Both the position numbers and the translations under genes were made by a program. The notes beneath the pieces are model-generated. The model was given only the letters and a program-made list of their open reading frames with translations, was not told the DNA's origin and ran no database searches. From Barnesiella propionica (GTDB lineage Bacteria > Bacteroidota > Bacteroidia > Bacteroidales > Barnesiellaceae): DNA of 64,000 nucleotides. Every line of letters begins with the position of its first letter. The stretch's first letter is position 1. The stretch spans positions 434,001-498,000 of the forward strand of contig NZ_JAOQJK010000002.1 in assembly GCF_025567045.1 (NCBI RefSeq), written 5' to 3'. This document shows positions 20,557 through 29,648 of the stretch, one piece after another.

Positions 20557-20567
20557 AACATATTTTA

Positions 20568-20583
20568 GCCTAAAATCTGCCAA
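20568..20583 (-). promoter_or_regulatory. Sigma-54-like motif before groES (distal)
   Basis: On the minus strand TTGGCAGATTTTAGGC again has GG-N10-GC spacing. It lies 27 bases upstream of the proximal copy. Two such motifs may be a coincidence or tandem promoters. The rest of the 312-bp gap (20462-20773) holds only the Usp gene terminator and a short palindrome at 20739-20751. Confidence 0.3.
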
Positions 20584-20696
20584 AACGACAGCATAATAAA
20601 TACGGCATAGTTAAGACACTGACATGTTTTATCCTCTATATTGTAGATATAACAATACTTTTGGCATATTTGTTTGAAAAAATAACATAATAAAAA

Positions 20697-20732
20697 TTTC
20701 GGGTATTACTTCTCTCGATGTAATACCCGAAA
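20697..20732 (-). terminator. Terminator of the Usp gene
   Basis: Inverted repeat TTTCGGGTATTAC/GTAATACCCGAAA at 20697-20709 and 20720-20732 with a 10-base loop. On the minus strand it ends in a T-rich tail. It stands about 40 bases after the stop of the universal-stress gene. Next to it, 20739-20751 is the palindrome ATGCGTCACGCAT. Confidence 0.85.
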
Positions 20733-20773
20733 TAAATATGCGTCACGCATATGCGAGCCTGCACGTCCCATGC

Positions 20774-21880
20774 TTAGGAAGGAATAACCAATAAAGGTGT
20801 ATCAGCATGGAACAACATTTTATGAGCAATACTCGGATTAAATAACCGAGCAAAAATATTCCTTTTTCTATTTGGCATAGCCAATAAATCAATAGCAGAC
20901 TCTTTAATTATCTTTTCTACATTATCCAGGAAATTCTCTTCGTTTAGCATTGTATATTGTGCCTGACGTCCTTTATAATGTTTTTCAAAATAATCTTTTA
21001 TTCCGACTAGTTTTATTTCTGTCCAAGCATCTTTCCTATTAGATAAATGTACAAAATTGATTCCGAATTCATATTCTCCCATCAATCTCATAAAGGTATC
21101 CAATGCGATTAAATCCTGCTGGTCGAAATTGGTAAAAAAAGCAACACTTTTAATCCTCTCGATACTAGTATATGGAATATTTTCCGGAACGGCAAAAACA
21201 GGAAATTTCCCTGCATCCAGAACTTCAGCCGTTACACTGCCAATGAGATCCAGCTCCTTTTGGTTTTTTCCCCGGGTTCCCATGACTGTAATAATAGGTT
21301 TAGCTCTTTTCCCCGTGGAAATTATAACATCTTCGGGGATACCGTCCTGAATTGTAAATGTAAATTTAGCGTAAGGCAATTCATGGTCTTCTATTCTTCG
21401 ATGTAACATGGCAGAAAAACGGTTAGCTTCCTTGCTCACCATTTCTTGCATTTGTTTATAAGCCTCCAGTTCGCTTATTTCATCTTTAAAAGAATCGGCC
21501 ATAGGTAATGGAGTATAATAAGAATTGACAGAATGCAATAATATGACCTCGGCATTATGTGAATGGGCAAAGTCGAAGCCTATCTGACAAGCTTTATACG
21601 AATAATCGGAAAAGTCCACAGGAATCAAAACCTGGGGACTAACAACTTCTGCCTTTACTTCCGTCTCTTTTCCGAAAATCGGATATTGCTCCAGAATTTC
21701 CAATGCATGAGGAAGGTCTTTTTCTTTAATTCTTATTCTTACTCCCGAAGATACGACAGGTTGAACAAGGTTTACATTCTGGATTACTACGGGAATTCCC
21801 TCACTCTCCAAAATACCTTTTATAATCTGGGCTTTTTCATATGTATGAATAGCCAGTGTAATCAACTTGTCATCTTCCAT
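20774..21880 (-). CDS. DUF2007-type domain fused to two universal-stress (Usp) domains
   Basis: A 368-residue cytoplasmic protein. Residues 1-68 resemble DUF2007 (putative signal-transducing, with YEKAQIIKGILESEGIPVVI). Two Usp-like alpha/beta domains follow, at about 83-225 and 238-368. The first Usp carries TVMGTRGKNQKELDLIGSV, close to the ATP-binding G-2x-G-9x-G(S/T) pattern. The second lacks it, so may be a non-nucleotide partner fold. Usp proteins bind ATP or metabolites and modulate stress survival. It is the last of a minus-strand group and has its own terminator. Whether the small HTH gene 21 bases upstream belongs to the same operon is likely from spacing. Confidence 0.85.
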   Translation of the reverse strand: MEDDKLITLAIHTYEKAQIIKGILESEGIPVVIQNVNLVQPVVSSGVRIRIKEKDLPHALEILEQYPIFGKETEVKAEVVSPQVLIPVDFSDYSYKACQIGFDFAHSHNAEVILLHSVNSYYTPLPMADSFKDEISELEAYKQMQEMVSKEANRFSAMLHRRIEDHELPYAKFTFTIQDGIPEDVIISTGKRAKPIITVMGTRGKNQKELDLIGSVTAEVLDAGKFPVFAVPENIPYTSIERIKSVAFFTNFDQQDLIALDTFMRLMGEYEFGINFVHLSNRKDAWTEIKLVGIKDYFEKHYKGRQAQYTMLNEENFLDNVEKIIKESAIDLLAMPNRKRNIFARLFNPSIAHKMLFHADTPLLVIPS

Positions 21881-21901
21881 ATTAAGTAATATATTTATTA
21901 A

Positions 21902-22165
21902 TTATTCTACCTTTTTATTTTCTTCTTCCAAAATATTAACTGCCATATCATAAATAGTAGTATTATCCAGTACAACAATTCCTCCATCGGGCCCAGGTTC
22001 TATATGTAAACCACAATTCTTTCCAAACTGATAGTTACTACCTCCAAAATAATTGCGAACAGTTTGATCTGTTACATTCAATTCATCTGCAATTCTATGG
22101 ATTGAACCGTCGGGCAAACTATCTTTGATACGACGCAGTTCATTGAAAGTTATTGTCTTTGTCAT
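21902..22165 (-). CDS. Small helix-turn-helix DNA-binding protein
   Basis: An 87-residue protein beginning MTKTITFNELRRIKDSLP. Its N-terminal half carries an HTH-like stretch, IHRIADELNVTDQTVRNYFGG. The C-terminal half ends in an acidic helix after the segment DNTTIYDMAVNILEEENKK. I recognise the type as a small conserved Bacteroidales DNA-binding protein without an established target. The start at 22165 is preferred; the frame stays open upstream to 22321 but the extension looks non-coding (basic, mixed composition). It sits 21 bases before the Usp gene, suggesting an operon. Confidence 0.75.
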   Translation of the reverse strand: MTKTITFNELRRIKDSLPDGSIHRIADELNVTDQTVRNYFGGSNYQFGKNCGLHIEPGPDGGIVVLDNTTIYDMAVNILEEENKKVE

Positions 22166-22337
22166 AATTTTAATGTTTTTAATGGTTATAAGTTCGCGGT
22201 TATTTTTTATACGCAATAAATTTATATTCAAAAATCGACATTTCCAAATTTTATTCTCATATTTTTCAGCAGAAAAAGAAAAAGGCATAATTCTTTTTCT
22301 TAATCGAATCATGCCTGACATAAATTCATTTTCTTCT

Positions 22338-23027
22338 TTACCAAAAACCTATTAAAGGGGCAAAAATAAGTATAAATACGAAAGTCGTCCATACGGCGAT
22401 ACTTATATATTTAGCATTCTTATCTTTTATATAGGGAATCGTTACAGCAGCCTCACCCTCTTTTTTAAACATATAACCCCGCATATACTTATATAGAAAC
22501 CAAACTCCAACGCCTATAATAATTCCTAACAATGATCCGAACAATATATCTCCGGGGAAATGTACGCCCAGAAACATTCTGGAATAACAATTAAATACAG
22601 CCCACAATAGACAAGTAAAAGATAACCACTTATTACGATATAGCAAAATAAGAAAAGTCACGACTCCAAAGCTATTGGCTGCATGGCTGGAAACAAAACC
22701 ATAACGTCCGCCCCTATATCCATTCACTATTTGTACAAAAGATGAAAAATCCGGATCTTGAACCGGCCTGAACCTGGCAAAAAACGGTTTTATCAAAGAC
22801 GAAGATATTTGGTCGCATAAGGTGGCAACCAAAACAACCATAACCAGAACAAGGAATGCTTCTGCAAATTTTTTCTTATAAAAAATGGCCCAAAGTATAA
22901 CCAGTACCAATGGTAACCAGATCAACTTTCCACTATAAATCCACATAACCTTATCCAGATAGGCAGAATGTCCTCCGTTAAAAAACAAAAGAACAGATTT
23001 ATCTATTTCTATAAGACGTTCAAGCAT
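22338..23027 (-). CDS. PAP2-family membrane phosphatase
   Basis: A 229-residue membrane protein with the three-part PAP2 signature: KPFFARFRP (KxxxxxxRP), VSSHAANSFG (the PSGH position written SSHA) and RMFLGVHFPGDILFG (SRxxxxxHxxxD, here YSRMFLGVHFPGD). The C-terminal hydrophobic segment follows a short basic stretch. Family members remove phosphate from phosphatidic acid, undecaprenyl pyrophosphate or lipid A. Substrate cannot be told from sequence. It starts 103 bases after batE, so may be a separate unit. Adjacent basic loop KKEGEAAVTIPYIKDKNAK is unusual but unassigned. Confidence 0.9.
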   Translation of the reverse strand: MLERLIEIDKSVLLFFNGGHSAYLDKVMWIYSGKLIWLPLVLVILWAIFYKKKFAEAFLVLVMVVLVATLCDQISSSLIKPFFARFRPVQDPDFSSFVQIVNGYRGGRYGFVSSHAANSFGVVTFLILLYRNKWLSFTCLLWAVFNCYSRMFLGVHFPGDILFGSLLGIIIGVGVWFLYKYMRGYMFKKEGEAAVTIPYIKDKNAKYISIAVWTTFVFILIFAPLIGFW

Positions 23028-23130
23028 AAAATGATTATATATAATTAAAAAAATAATTCAAGATCGAAAGTTAAAACATTCCAAAGAGGAAACACATAAA
23101 CTATTGATCTTGAATAGGTATATTTAAGAT

Positions 23131-23877
23131 TTATATGATTCTCAGCTTACCGGTCGGCATCCATCCCCTATTGCCGTCACTCAATTTTATTTCGGACCAT
23201 TCACCGACCGTACTTAATACAGAGACTTTCGTCCCCTCATGTAAAATAAACAGATCGGTTCCACTATCCGCAGGAGAACTTTTTACAGTAATAGTAGGCG
23301 CAAATATGATAGCTTCTTCCCTATCGGTCAATTTGTCTTTTAAACTAAAAGCAAAATTATTAGCAATGATGGTTACAAGCACCAATATAAGCCCCAGAAA
23401 AAAACCTATTTTTTTCAGCACGACGATGCGCGTAAAAAAATAGAGAAATAAACATACTATAATTAGCAAAAAGCTGACGATTCCCACAACGGCCCATGCA
23501 TTCGAAGAAAGACTGTCGCGAACAGAATGGAACCACATTGTCAGGAAAAAAGTTTCTACCGGCTCGATTTTATCCGTAATATGCGATTTAGCCATATCCA
23601 GATTAAAACGGACATCTTCGTCACCGGGAGAAAGCAATAATGCCCTTTCATAATTCAATATAGCTTCGGCATAGTGGTTATCTTTATAATATGCATTTCC
23701 CAAATTATAATATAAATCGGCCGATTTACCTTGCTCTTTAAGTGCAGTCTCATATAATTCGATAGCTTTTTTAAAGTCTTCCTGTTCATAGGCCTCATTG
23801 GCCTGCGTTACCACATCCTGCGCATAGGTAGTACAAACACAAATTAAAAAAAACAGAATACTATATATTTTTTTCAT
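23131..23877 (-). CDS. batE: BatE, aerotolerance operon TPR/SH3 protein
   Basis: A 248-residue exported protein with signal peptide MKKIYSILFFLICVCTTYAQ. Residues about 20-95 form TPR repeats (AYEQEDFKKAIELYETALK). Two transmembrane segments near 125-175 follow. The C terminus is an SH3-like domain (TVKSSPADSGTDLFILHEG). BatE is the last gene of the Bacteroides aerotolerance operon, which supports survival of oxygen exposure and periplasmic redox state. It lies 7 bases after batD. Confidence 0.9.
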   Translation of the reverse strand: MKKIYSILFFLICVCTTYAQDVVTQANEAYEQEDFKKAIELYETALKEQGKSADLYYNLGNAYYKDNHYAEAILNYERALLLSPGDEDVRFNLDMAKSHITDKIEPVETFFLTMWFHSVRDSLSSNAWAVVGIVSFLLIIVCLFLYFFTRIVVLKKIGFFLGLILVLVTIIANNFAFSLKDKLTDREEAIIFAPTITVKSSPADSGTDLFILHEGTKVSVLSTVGEWSEIKLSDGNRGWMPTGKLRII

Positions 23878-23884
23878 AATCGAT

Positions 23885-25705
23885 TCATTTTATTTTTTTC
23901 GTATTCTCCATTTTGCCAATAGCGTCAACCGTATCGGCATATAATTTATCCATAGCTTCATCGGACTGAGACGGCGCATACTGAGCAAACTCACAAGTAT
24001 TCAATATATTTATAATATCCCGAATCAATTCTTCTCCCGCACCATAACGATTCAATTCCGCAGATACATTATCTTTTGTCAATTCAGACAATGGCAAACT
24101 CAATTTATCGCTTAAGTATCCCCACATTGCTTTCAGTACTTCATCATAAAATTTTTCTTTCTGATGTTCCTTCAAATATTTACCTGCAATCTTTAAACGT
24201 TTTGTCGCAACTTTATTGGCTTTTTTCGTTTTCATCAAAGTAATATTAGCATTTGCCGCAGCCTGCTTGCGATTAATAACCATAAATGCCATAAACAACA
24301 GGGCCGGAATTATATACCACAACCAATATCCCCAACCGCTTACATAAATATCCGGTTCTTTCTGAAGATTCATCTTATTCAAACGAATATAATGAATATC
24401 CTGATTCAACAATTTAACGTCTTCTTTATTAGTAAAGTTAGTTACGGTCGACGAACCCGGCGCTCCTTTTTCTACCATCAGTTTATATGATGGAGTTGTC
24501 AGTGTCTCATACTTCTTCGTATTAAGATTAAAATAAGAGAATTCGACTCCTGGAATGGTAAACTCACCGGCAAATCGGGGAATAGTCGTATATTCGATCG
24601 TACGTGTACCTGACGAAGCTACAGAGGATGTATTGACATTCACATCTACTTTCGGGTCATAAGTTTCAAAATCCGAAGGAAATTTAATATCGGGATTCTT
24701 CAAATATTTAATATTTCCGGAGCCTTTTATAACAAGTTTAATCGTAACAGCTTCATTAGCTCTCACCTTTTCAGAACTTATAGAAGATGAAATAGAGAAA
24801 CTCCCAACCCCACCCATAAAGGATACTGGTTTTCCAGCAGGCAAGGCCATTACATCTACAGTTGCCACATTAGAAGCGACCGTTTTTTTAACTTCCTGAG
24901 GGACACGCATCGCACCGAAAGGTCCGTTTACAAGCTGGTAAACTTGAGCTACTATATCATACTTTCCGGCAGAAACCGTGATCTTACCAGAATGCTGCGG
25001 AAAAATAAGGCTCTTCTTCAATACCGCCGTTTTATAATTCAAACCATTATAATTTTCCAATTCGAACGACGCATTCTGAGGTAAAGGTATATCTTGTACT
25101 ACAAAACCTTCAAAACTGGGAAAACTATAATTTTCTATTTGTATTCCGGCCGCCCGGGTATAAAGTTTAATAGTAGCAAGTATAGCTTCTTGTTCATAGA
25201 CTTTTGTTTTCGATAATATAGTACGAACGAACACTTGAGAATCGGACATATCCCCGGACGATCTCCGCTCGATACTCTGGTTTCTGCCATAAGGATCGGG
25301 GGTTCCCGATGAAGGTGCTTTATCAGGGGGTAAAATTTTAAGAGATAAAGTATTGGATTGCAATGATTTTCCATCCGCCTTTATGGTAGCTGCAGGAATC
25401 GTAAAACTCCCTTCTTTATCGGCCCGTAAAGTAATTACATAAGTTTCGGTAGACTGTCTCGACACATTCCCATTTACAATAGACATGCTGCTGCCTCGTG
25501 ATACGGCATCGTACAAGACCGTACACCCTGAAAACTCAGGTAGCCGGAAATCTTTTCCGCTCGCATTATATAAAGTGAATTCGACTTGAAATTGCTGCCC
25601 TTTTATTACCTGACCGGGACCGGAAGCCGAGAATCTCACATCCTCTGCTTTCAGGCTTATCGTCGTTAATAAAAAAACTGTCAAAATGAAAAATATCTTT
25701 TTCAT
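23885..25705 (-). CDS. batD: BatD, aerotolerance operon protein (oxygen tolerance domain)
   Basis: A 606-residue exported protein with signal peptide MKKIFFILTVFLLTTISLKA. It contains the large BatD domain (DUF7939-like region not needed here) with segments such as VKVGQEF-like FQVEFTLYNASGKDF and repeated Ig-like beta repeats. One membrane helix near residue 450 (GYWLWYIIPALLFMAF) precedes a cytoplasmic tail of about 140 residues, with LSDKLSLPLSELTKDNVSAE. BatD proteins are thought to work with BatA/BatB VWA proteins in the envelope. It sits between batC and batE. The exact molecular role is not known for any member. Confidence 0.88.
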   Translation of the reverse strand: MKKIFFILTVFLLTTISLKAEDVRFSASGPGQVIKGQQFQVEFTLYNASGKDFRLPEFSGCTVLYDAVSRGSSMSIVNGNVSRQSTETYVITLRADKEGSFTIPAATIKADGKSLQSNTLSLKILPPDKAPSSGTPDPYGRNQSIERRSSGDMSDSQVFVRTILSKTKVYEQEAILATIKLYTRAAGIQIENYSFPSFEGFVVQDIPLPQNASFELENYNGLNYKTAVLKKSLIFPQHSGKITVSAGKYDIVAQVYQLVNGPFGAMRVPQEVKKTVASNVATVDVMALPAGKPVSFMGGVGSFSISSSISSEKVRANEAVTIKLVIKGSGNIKYLKNPDIKFPSDFETYDPKVDVNVNTSSVASSGTRTIEYTTIPRFAGEFTIPGVEFSYFNLNTKKYETLTTPSYKLMVEKGAPGSSTVTNFTNKEDVKLLNQDIHYIRLNKMNLQKEPDIYVSGWGYWLWYIIPALLFMAFMVINRKQAAANANITLMKTKKANKVATKRLKIAGKYLKEHQKEKFYDEVLKAMWGYLSDKLSLPLSELTKDNVSAELNRYGAGEELIRDIINILNTCEFAQYAPSQSDEAMDKLYADTVDAIGKMENTKKIK

Positions 25706-25754
25706 ATCAATGATTAAATTTTAATTCTTATATTCCGGTAAAGATTAGGCAAAA

Positions 25755-26525
25755 TTACCATTCTTTATCCGTTTTCTTACGCTTTTGCTGCTGCATCAAC
25801 GCTTTTTTTACTTTCTCCTGAGTATTTCTTTCATCCTGTTGTATGGCCTCCAGAATTTGCTCTGCATTTTCTTTCGACATTTGGGACGATTGCTGCTGTT
25901 GTTGTTCCTGTTCCTGTTTATCTTGATTCTGAGGTTCTTTCTGATCCTGATTTTGCTTATCCTGATCTTGTCGGTCTTTATTTTGTTCCTTATTCTGCTG
26001 ATCCTTATTTTGATCCTGTTTATCTTTATCCTTATCCTGGTTTTGTTGTTGCTCTTGCTGCTGCTTTTGTAAAAGAAGCTGGGCCAAGCGCAAATTGTAC
26101 CGGGTTTCATTATCTGCAGGATTGCGTCTTAATGCATTCTTATACTCTTTTATACTCTGCTCATAATTCTCTTCCTTTAAAGAAATATTTCCCAGATTAT
26201 GCCACGCACGGGCAGCTTGTAAAGAATCTTTAGTCGCTTGCACTACTTTCATATATTCATTACGTGCATCTTTCCATTTTTCCTGTTTATAAAGAGAACT
26301 TCCCAGATTGTAAGTTCCCGTCATAGAAGATGGATTGGCATCCAATGATTTGCGATATTCTATTTCAGCTTCGGTAAACTTTTGATCGTTATAAAAATTA
26401 TTCCCTTTGCGTATATCGTTTCTCTCCGCCTTAAAATTTTCTTTTTTACTGGCCGGAGTCAGATTATCCTCTCCGAATACGAATAAAGAACTTACTATAC
26501 AAAATATCAAAACCGTATATCTCAT
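25755..26525 (-). CDS. batC: BatC, aerotolerance operon TPR protein with Gln/Asp/Lys-rich linker
   Basis: A 256-residue protein with signal peptide MRYTVLIFCIVSSLFVFG. Three TPR-like repeats at about 25-145 (e.g. QKFTEAEIEYRKSLDANP) are followed by a low-complexity tract rich in Gln, Asp, Lys and Asn at roughly 152-215. The C terminus is basic (QQQKRKKTDKEW). BatC is part of the Bat complex and its TPRs are probably protein-binding. The start is the ATG at 26525; a TTG at 26531 would add two residues. The tract is made of near-repeats and could vary in length between strains. Confidence 0.85.
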   Translation of the reverse strand: MRYTVLIFCIVSSLFVFGEDNLTPASKKENFKAERNDIRKGNNFYNDQKFTEAEIEYRKSLDANPSSMTGTYNLGSSLYKQEKWKDARNEYMKVVQATKDSLQAARAWHNLGNISLKEENYEQSIKEYKNALRRNPADNETRYNLRLAQLLLQKQQQEQQQNQDKDKDKQDQNKDQQNKEQNKDRQDQDKQNQDQKEPQNQDKQEQEQQQQQSSQMSKENAEQILEAIQQDERNTQEKVKKALMQQQKRKKTDKEW

Positions 26526-26556
26526 TTTCAACTTTTATTTTCAAACTAATTCATAA

Positions 26557-27585
26557 TCAAGAAAAAAAGTTCACTTTCTTCAACCAACTGTTCTTTCTGT
26601 CCAAAATAAAAACGTCTACTAACAGTAGGATTAGCGCAATCCAAGCAAGCCCTTGGAATTGCTCGTCATACTCCGAATACACCTTGCTCTCGATATCGGC
26701 TTTCTTCATTTTCTTTACCTCCTCAGATAAAGCCCGGGTAGCACTGCTTGTATTATCCGCACGCACATATATTCCTTCACCTGCCTTGGCAATCTCCTGT
26801 CCCATTGCTTCATTAAGTTTGGTAATAACGACATTTCCTTCATTATCTTTAATAAAATCATTATCGTTATTCCCCTTAGGAATGGGTACGCCTTGTTGAG
26901 AACCGATACCAATAACATCTACTTTGATTCCTTTTTTAGCTGCCTCACGGGCTATCCCCACTGCATCGTCTTCATGATTTTCTCCATCCGTAATGACTAT
27001 GATCGCTTTATCGGCCTCCGTATTAGGACTGAAAGAATTCATTGCAGTAGATATGGCACGTCCTATTGCCGTTCCCTGAGTAGGAACCATTTTCGGATCT
27101 ATCGTATTCAAAAACATTTTTGCAGATACATAATCCGAAGTAATCGGTAATTGCGTATAAGCATCGCCTGCAAAAACAATAAGTCCGACTTTATCGTTAT
27201 CCAATTCATCTACCAGTTTCGAAAGCATCATTTTTGCCTTCTCCAACCGATTAGGAGTTATATCCTTCGCCAGCATCGAATTAGAAACATCTAACGCTAT
27301 CATGATCTCGACACCCTGTTTTTTCACTTTTTCGAGCTTGGAACCAAACTGAGGACGTGCAATAAGAAAAATCAATACGATAAACGCCAGAGACTGTATG
27401 GTAAATTTAACAGATGGCTTATACTTAGATACATCAGGCATCAATGAAAATAGTACCGATATCCGTCCGAATTTTTTCAAATTCTTCTTCGTTCTTATAC
27501 GGGCATATATGAACAACAGCCACAAGACAGGGACTATCAGCAATAAAAATAAATATTCAGGTTGTGCAAATCTAAACATATTCAT
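26557..27585 (-). CDS. batB: BatB, VWA-domain membrane protein
   Basis: A 342-residue inner-membrane protein. Two N-terminal hydrophobic segments (LFLLLIVPVLWLLFIYAR) precede a von Willebrand A domain with the MIDAS motif ALDVSNSMLAKD near residue 96. A second hydrophobic segment near the end (ALILLLVDVFILDRK) anchors it. The VWA domain faces the periplasm. Together with BatA it forms the metal-dependent protein-protein interaction unit of the operon. 6 bases separate it from batA and 31 from batC. Confidence 0.92.
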   Translation of the reverse strand: MNMFRFAQPEYLFLLLIVPVLWLLFIYARIRTKKNLKKFGRISVLFSLMPDVSKYKPSVKFTIQSLAFIVLIFLIARPQFGSKLEKVKKQGVEIMIALDVSNSMLAKDITPNRLEKAKMMLSKLVDELDNDKVGLIVFAGDAYTQLPITSDYVSAKMFLNTIDPKMVPTQGTAIGRAISTAMNSFSPNTEADKAIIVITDGENHEDDAVGIAREAAKKGIKVDVIGIGSQQGVPIPKGNNDNDFIKDNEGNVVITKLNEAMGQEIAKAGEGIYVRADNTSSATRALSEEVKKMKKADIESKVYSEYDEQFQGLAWIALILLLVDVFILDRKNSWLKKVNFFS

Positions 27586-27591
27586 CAGTTT

Positions 27592-28575
27592 TTACGGAAT
27601 ATTCCTTAACAACGTGTTACGTAAAACAATCTCCATTCCTAACAGCACAAGTGCTAAAATAGCCCAGGGCATGAAATCTTCTTCTTTACGGCTATATTCT
27701 TTTACAGTCAACTTCGTTTTCTCCATCTTATCTATCTCCTCGAAAATATTTTTCAAGACATTTTTATTGGTAGCCCTGAAATATTTTCCGTCAGCAGTAG
27801 CTGCTATCTGCTGTAAAGCCGATTCATCTATCTCTACGGGCATATTCTGATATGTTATACCGTAAGGAGTTTGAACCGGATAAGGAGCCAGCCCTTTAGA
27901 TCCCACTCCTATCGTATAAACTCGTATACCCAATGACTTCGCAATCTGTGCAGCCGTCAACGGAGCTATATCTCCCGCATTATTGGTACCATCGGTCAAT
28001 AATATAATCGTCTTGGACTTGGCAGGACCATCTTTTATACGATTTATTGCCGTTGCGAGCCCATCGCCTATAGCAGTTCCGTCATCTACCATACCACAAT
28101 GAACATCCTTCATCAAATTCAGTAAAACAGCGTGGTCGGTCGTCATAGGACACATTGTAAAGCTTTCTCCTGCAAAAATCACAAGACCTATATTATCATT
28201 CTCCCGTCCCGATACGAATTGCGCAGCAACATCTTTCGCGGCTTCCACTCTATCGGGTTTAAAATCCCTGGCCATCATACTACCGGATATGTCTAAAGCC
28301 AGAACAATATCAACACCCTCCGTTGAGGAATTCTGCCAGTTATCGGTAGACTGCGGTCTGGCAAGTACAATTATAAGACAAGTAATCACTAATAAACGCA
28401 AAGCAAACCGTACATGACGTAAATATACTTTATAGCTCTTCGGCATTTTATCAAAAGCCTGAGTCGTAGAAACCTGCAAAGAGGCCTGAGCATTTTTTTG
28501 CTTAAGTATATACCAAACTATTACCGGTATCAGTAATAACAGTAAAAATAAATATAGCGGATTCGCAAATACCAT
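27592..28575 (-). CDS. batA: BatA, VWA-domain membrane protein
   Basis: A 327-residue inner-membrane protein resembling BatB. N-terminal hydrophobic helix (LFLLLLLIPVIVWYILKQK), VWA MIDAS motif ALDISGSMMARDFKPD near residue 93, and a C-terminal helix (AILALVLLGMEIVLR). It keeps the conserved Thr in GESFTMCPMTTDHAV and the Asp in LTDGTNNAGD, so the MIDAS site is complete. BatA and BatB probably arose by duplication. The gene lies 45 bases after the unnamed 335-residue gene. Confidence 0.93.
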   Translation of the reverse strand: MVFANPLYLFLLLLLIPVIVWYILKQKNAQASLQVSTTQAFDKMPKSYKVYLRHVRFALRLLVITCLIIVLARPQSTDNWQNSSTEGVDIVLALDISGSMMARDFKPDRVEAAKDVAAQFVSGRENDNIGLVIFAGESFTMCPMTTDHAVLLNLMKDVHCGMVDDGTAIGDGLATAINRIKDGPAKSKTIILLTDGTNNAGDIAPLTAAQIAKSLGIRVYTIGVGSKGLAPYPVQTPYGITYQNMPVEIDESALQQIAATADGKYFRATNKNVLKNIFEEIDKMEKTKLTVKEYSRKEEDFMPWAILALVLLGMEIVLRNTLLRNIP

Positions 28576-28620
28576 TTCTTTATTTTTTTTATATAACAGA
28601 AATAATTCTGTTCTCTATAA

Positions 28621-29628
28621 TTATTTCACTTGTGAAACTCCGTCGGAATCTTTACTTTCGGCAGTTTCTTTATTTTCAATTTCAGAAATGACCGGTTCTT
28701 CGGGCTTGGTTTCATCAACAAAGTTTACAGCCCTGCGCATAGCCATTTCATTATCATCCGGCAAAGGCCTCATTTTGGCAAATTTTACAAAATCGGCCAT
28801 TTCCAGAATTTCCTTCAATTGCTGGTTAACCGCTTTTGTCTCGTCATTTCTACGCAACGTATCTATAATCTGGGAAGATGTCATTTCCATAGCATTTACA
28901 TGAAAACGCTCATCAATATATTCCCTCAATATATCGGTCAGTTTCGTATAATATTCCTTTTCCTGTCCACTCTGCCATAATTTAGATTCTTTCAATGCAG
29001 ACAATGCAGACAAAGCCCTTTCGTGAGGAGGTAACAAATTTTTCTCATCTATTGCTTCGGGAGCTATTTTATGTTTTTTCCAATATATATATCCAAATAC
29101 TCCTGCAGCAATAAGAATCAAAATAACGAGTACATACCATATCCATTCCGGAATAAAGTCCCATAAAACGAACTCAGGAGAATCCACCCCTTTAATATCC
29201 ATTTCTGCGGCAGTAGTATCCACTTCTACAGGAACGACTTTAAGACTTAGCTCATTCGTTTTAAACGTATCTTTACCCAGTATGTATTTGAACGGAGGAA
29301 TATAATAAAACCCCGAATCAAAAGAAGTTACCAATACATCGTTATTAATCTGAAAACGATTGTTTTTCAGGTCTGTCGTATCGGGCTTCGATATTTTCAA
29401 AACTTCTACTCCGGAAACCAAAGTATCGCCAATAACAGGTAACATAACGGTCTGTCCTTTATCCTGAACCATTTCCAAATGGATAACAGTCTGTTCCCCC
29501 ATCCATATAGCCGTAGAATCCATTCTGGCTTTCACGACCACATTATCGGCCGATAACCCGAAAGATGTTCCCAATACTATAGAAAGGCAAACCGCCTTTA
29601 ATACCGATTTATAATTCAATGCAACCAT
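28621..29628 (-). CDS. Unnamed envelope protein of the bat operon
   Basis: A 335-residue protein in the position between DUF58 and batA. It has a signal peptide (VLKAVCLSIVLGTSFGLSA), an extracytoplasmic beta-rich region to about residue 160, a single membrane helix (WYVLVILILIAAGVFGYIYW) and a cytoplasmic part with YYTKLTDILREYIDERFHV, ending in a Glu-rich tail. The cytoplasmic part resembles the C-terminal segment of BatD-type proteins. I do not recognise an established gene name. Position and fold suggest a partner of BatA/BatB or MoxR. Confidence 0.8.
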   Translation of the reverse strand: MVALNYKSVLKAVCLSIVLGTSFGLSADNVVVKARMDSTAIWMGEQTVIHLEMVQDKGQTVMLPVIGDTLVSGVEVLKISKPDTTDLKNNRFQINNDVLVTSFDSGFYYIPPFKYILGKDTFKTNELSLKVVPVEVDTTAAEMDIKGVDSPEFVLWDFIPEWIWYVLVILILIAAGVFGYIYWKKHKIAPEAIDEKNLLPPHERALSALSALKESKLWQSGQEKEYYTKLTDILREYIDERFHVNAMEMTSSQIIDTLRRNDETKAVNQQLKEILEMADFVKFAKMRPLPDDNEMAMRRAVNFVDETKPEEPVISEIENKETAESKDSDGVSQVK

Positions 29629-29648
29629 TCTCTTCCAATTTTTTATTA

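Noticed and set aside
25785..26072. Leu/Ile-rich open frame antisense to batC
   Set aside because: It is the complement of the Gln/Asp/Lys repeat tract and not a real membrane protein.
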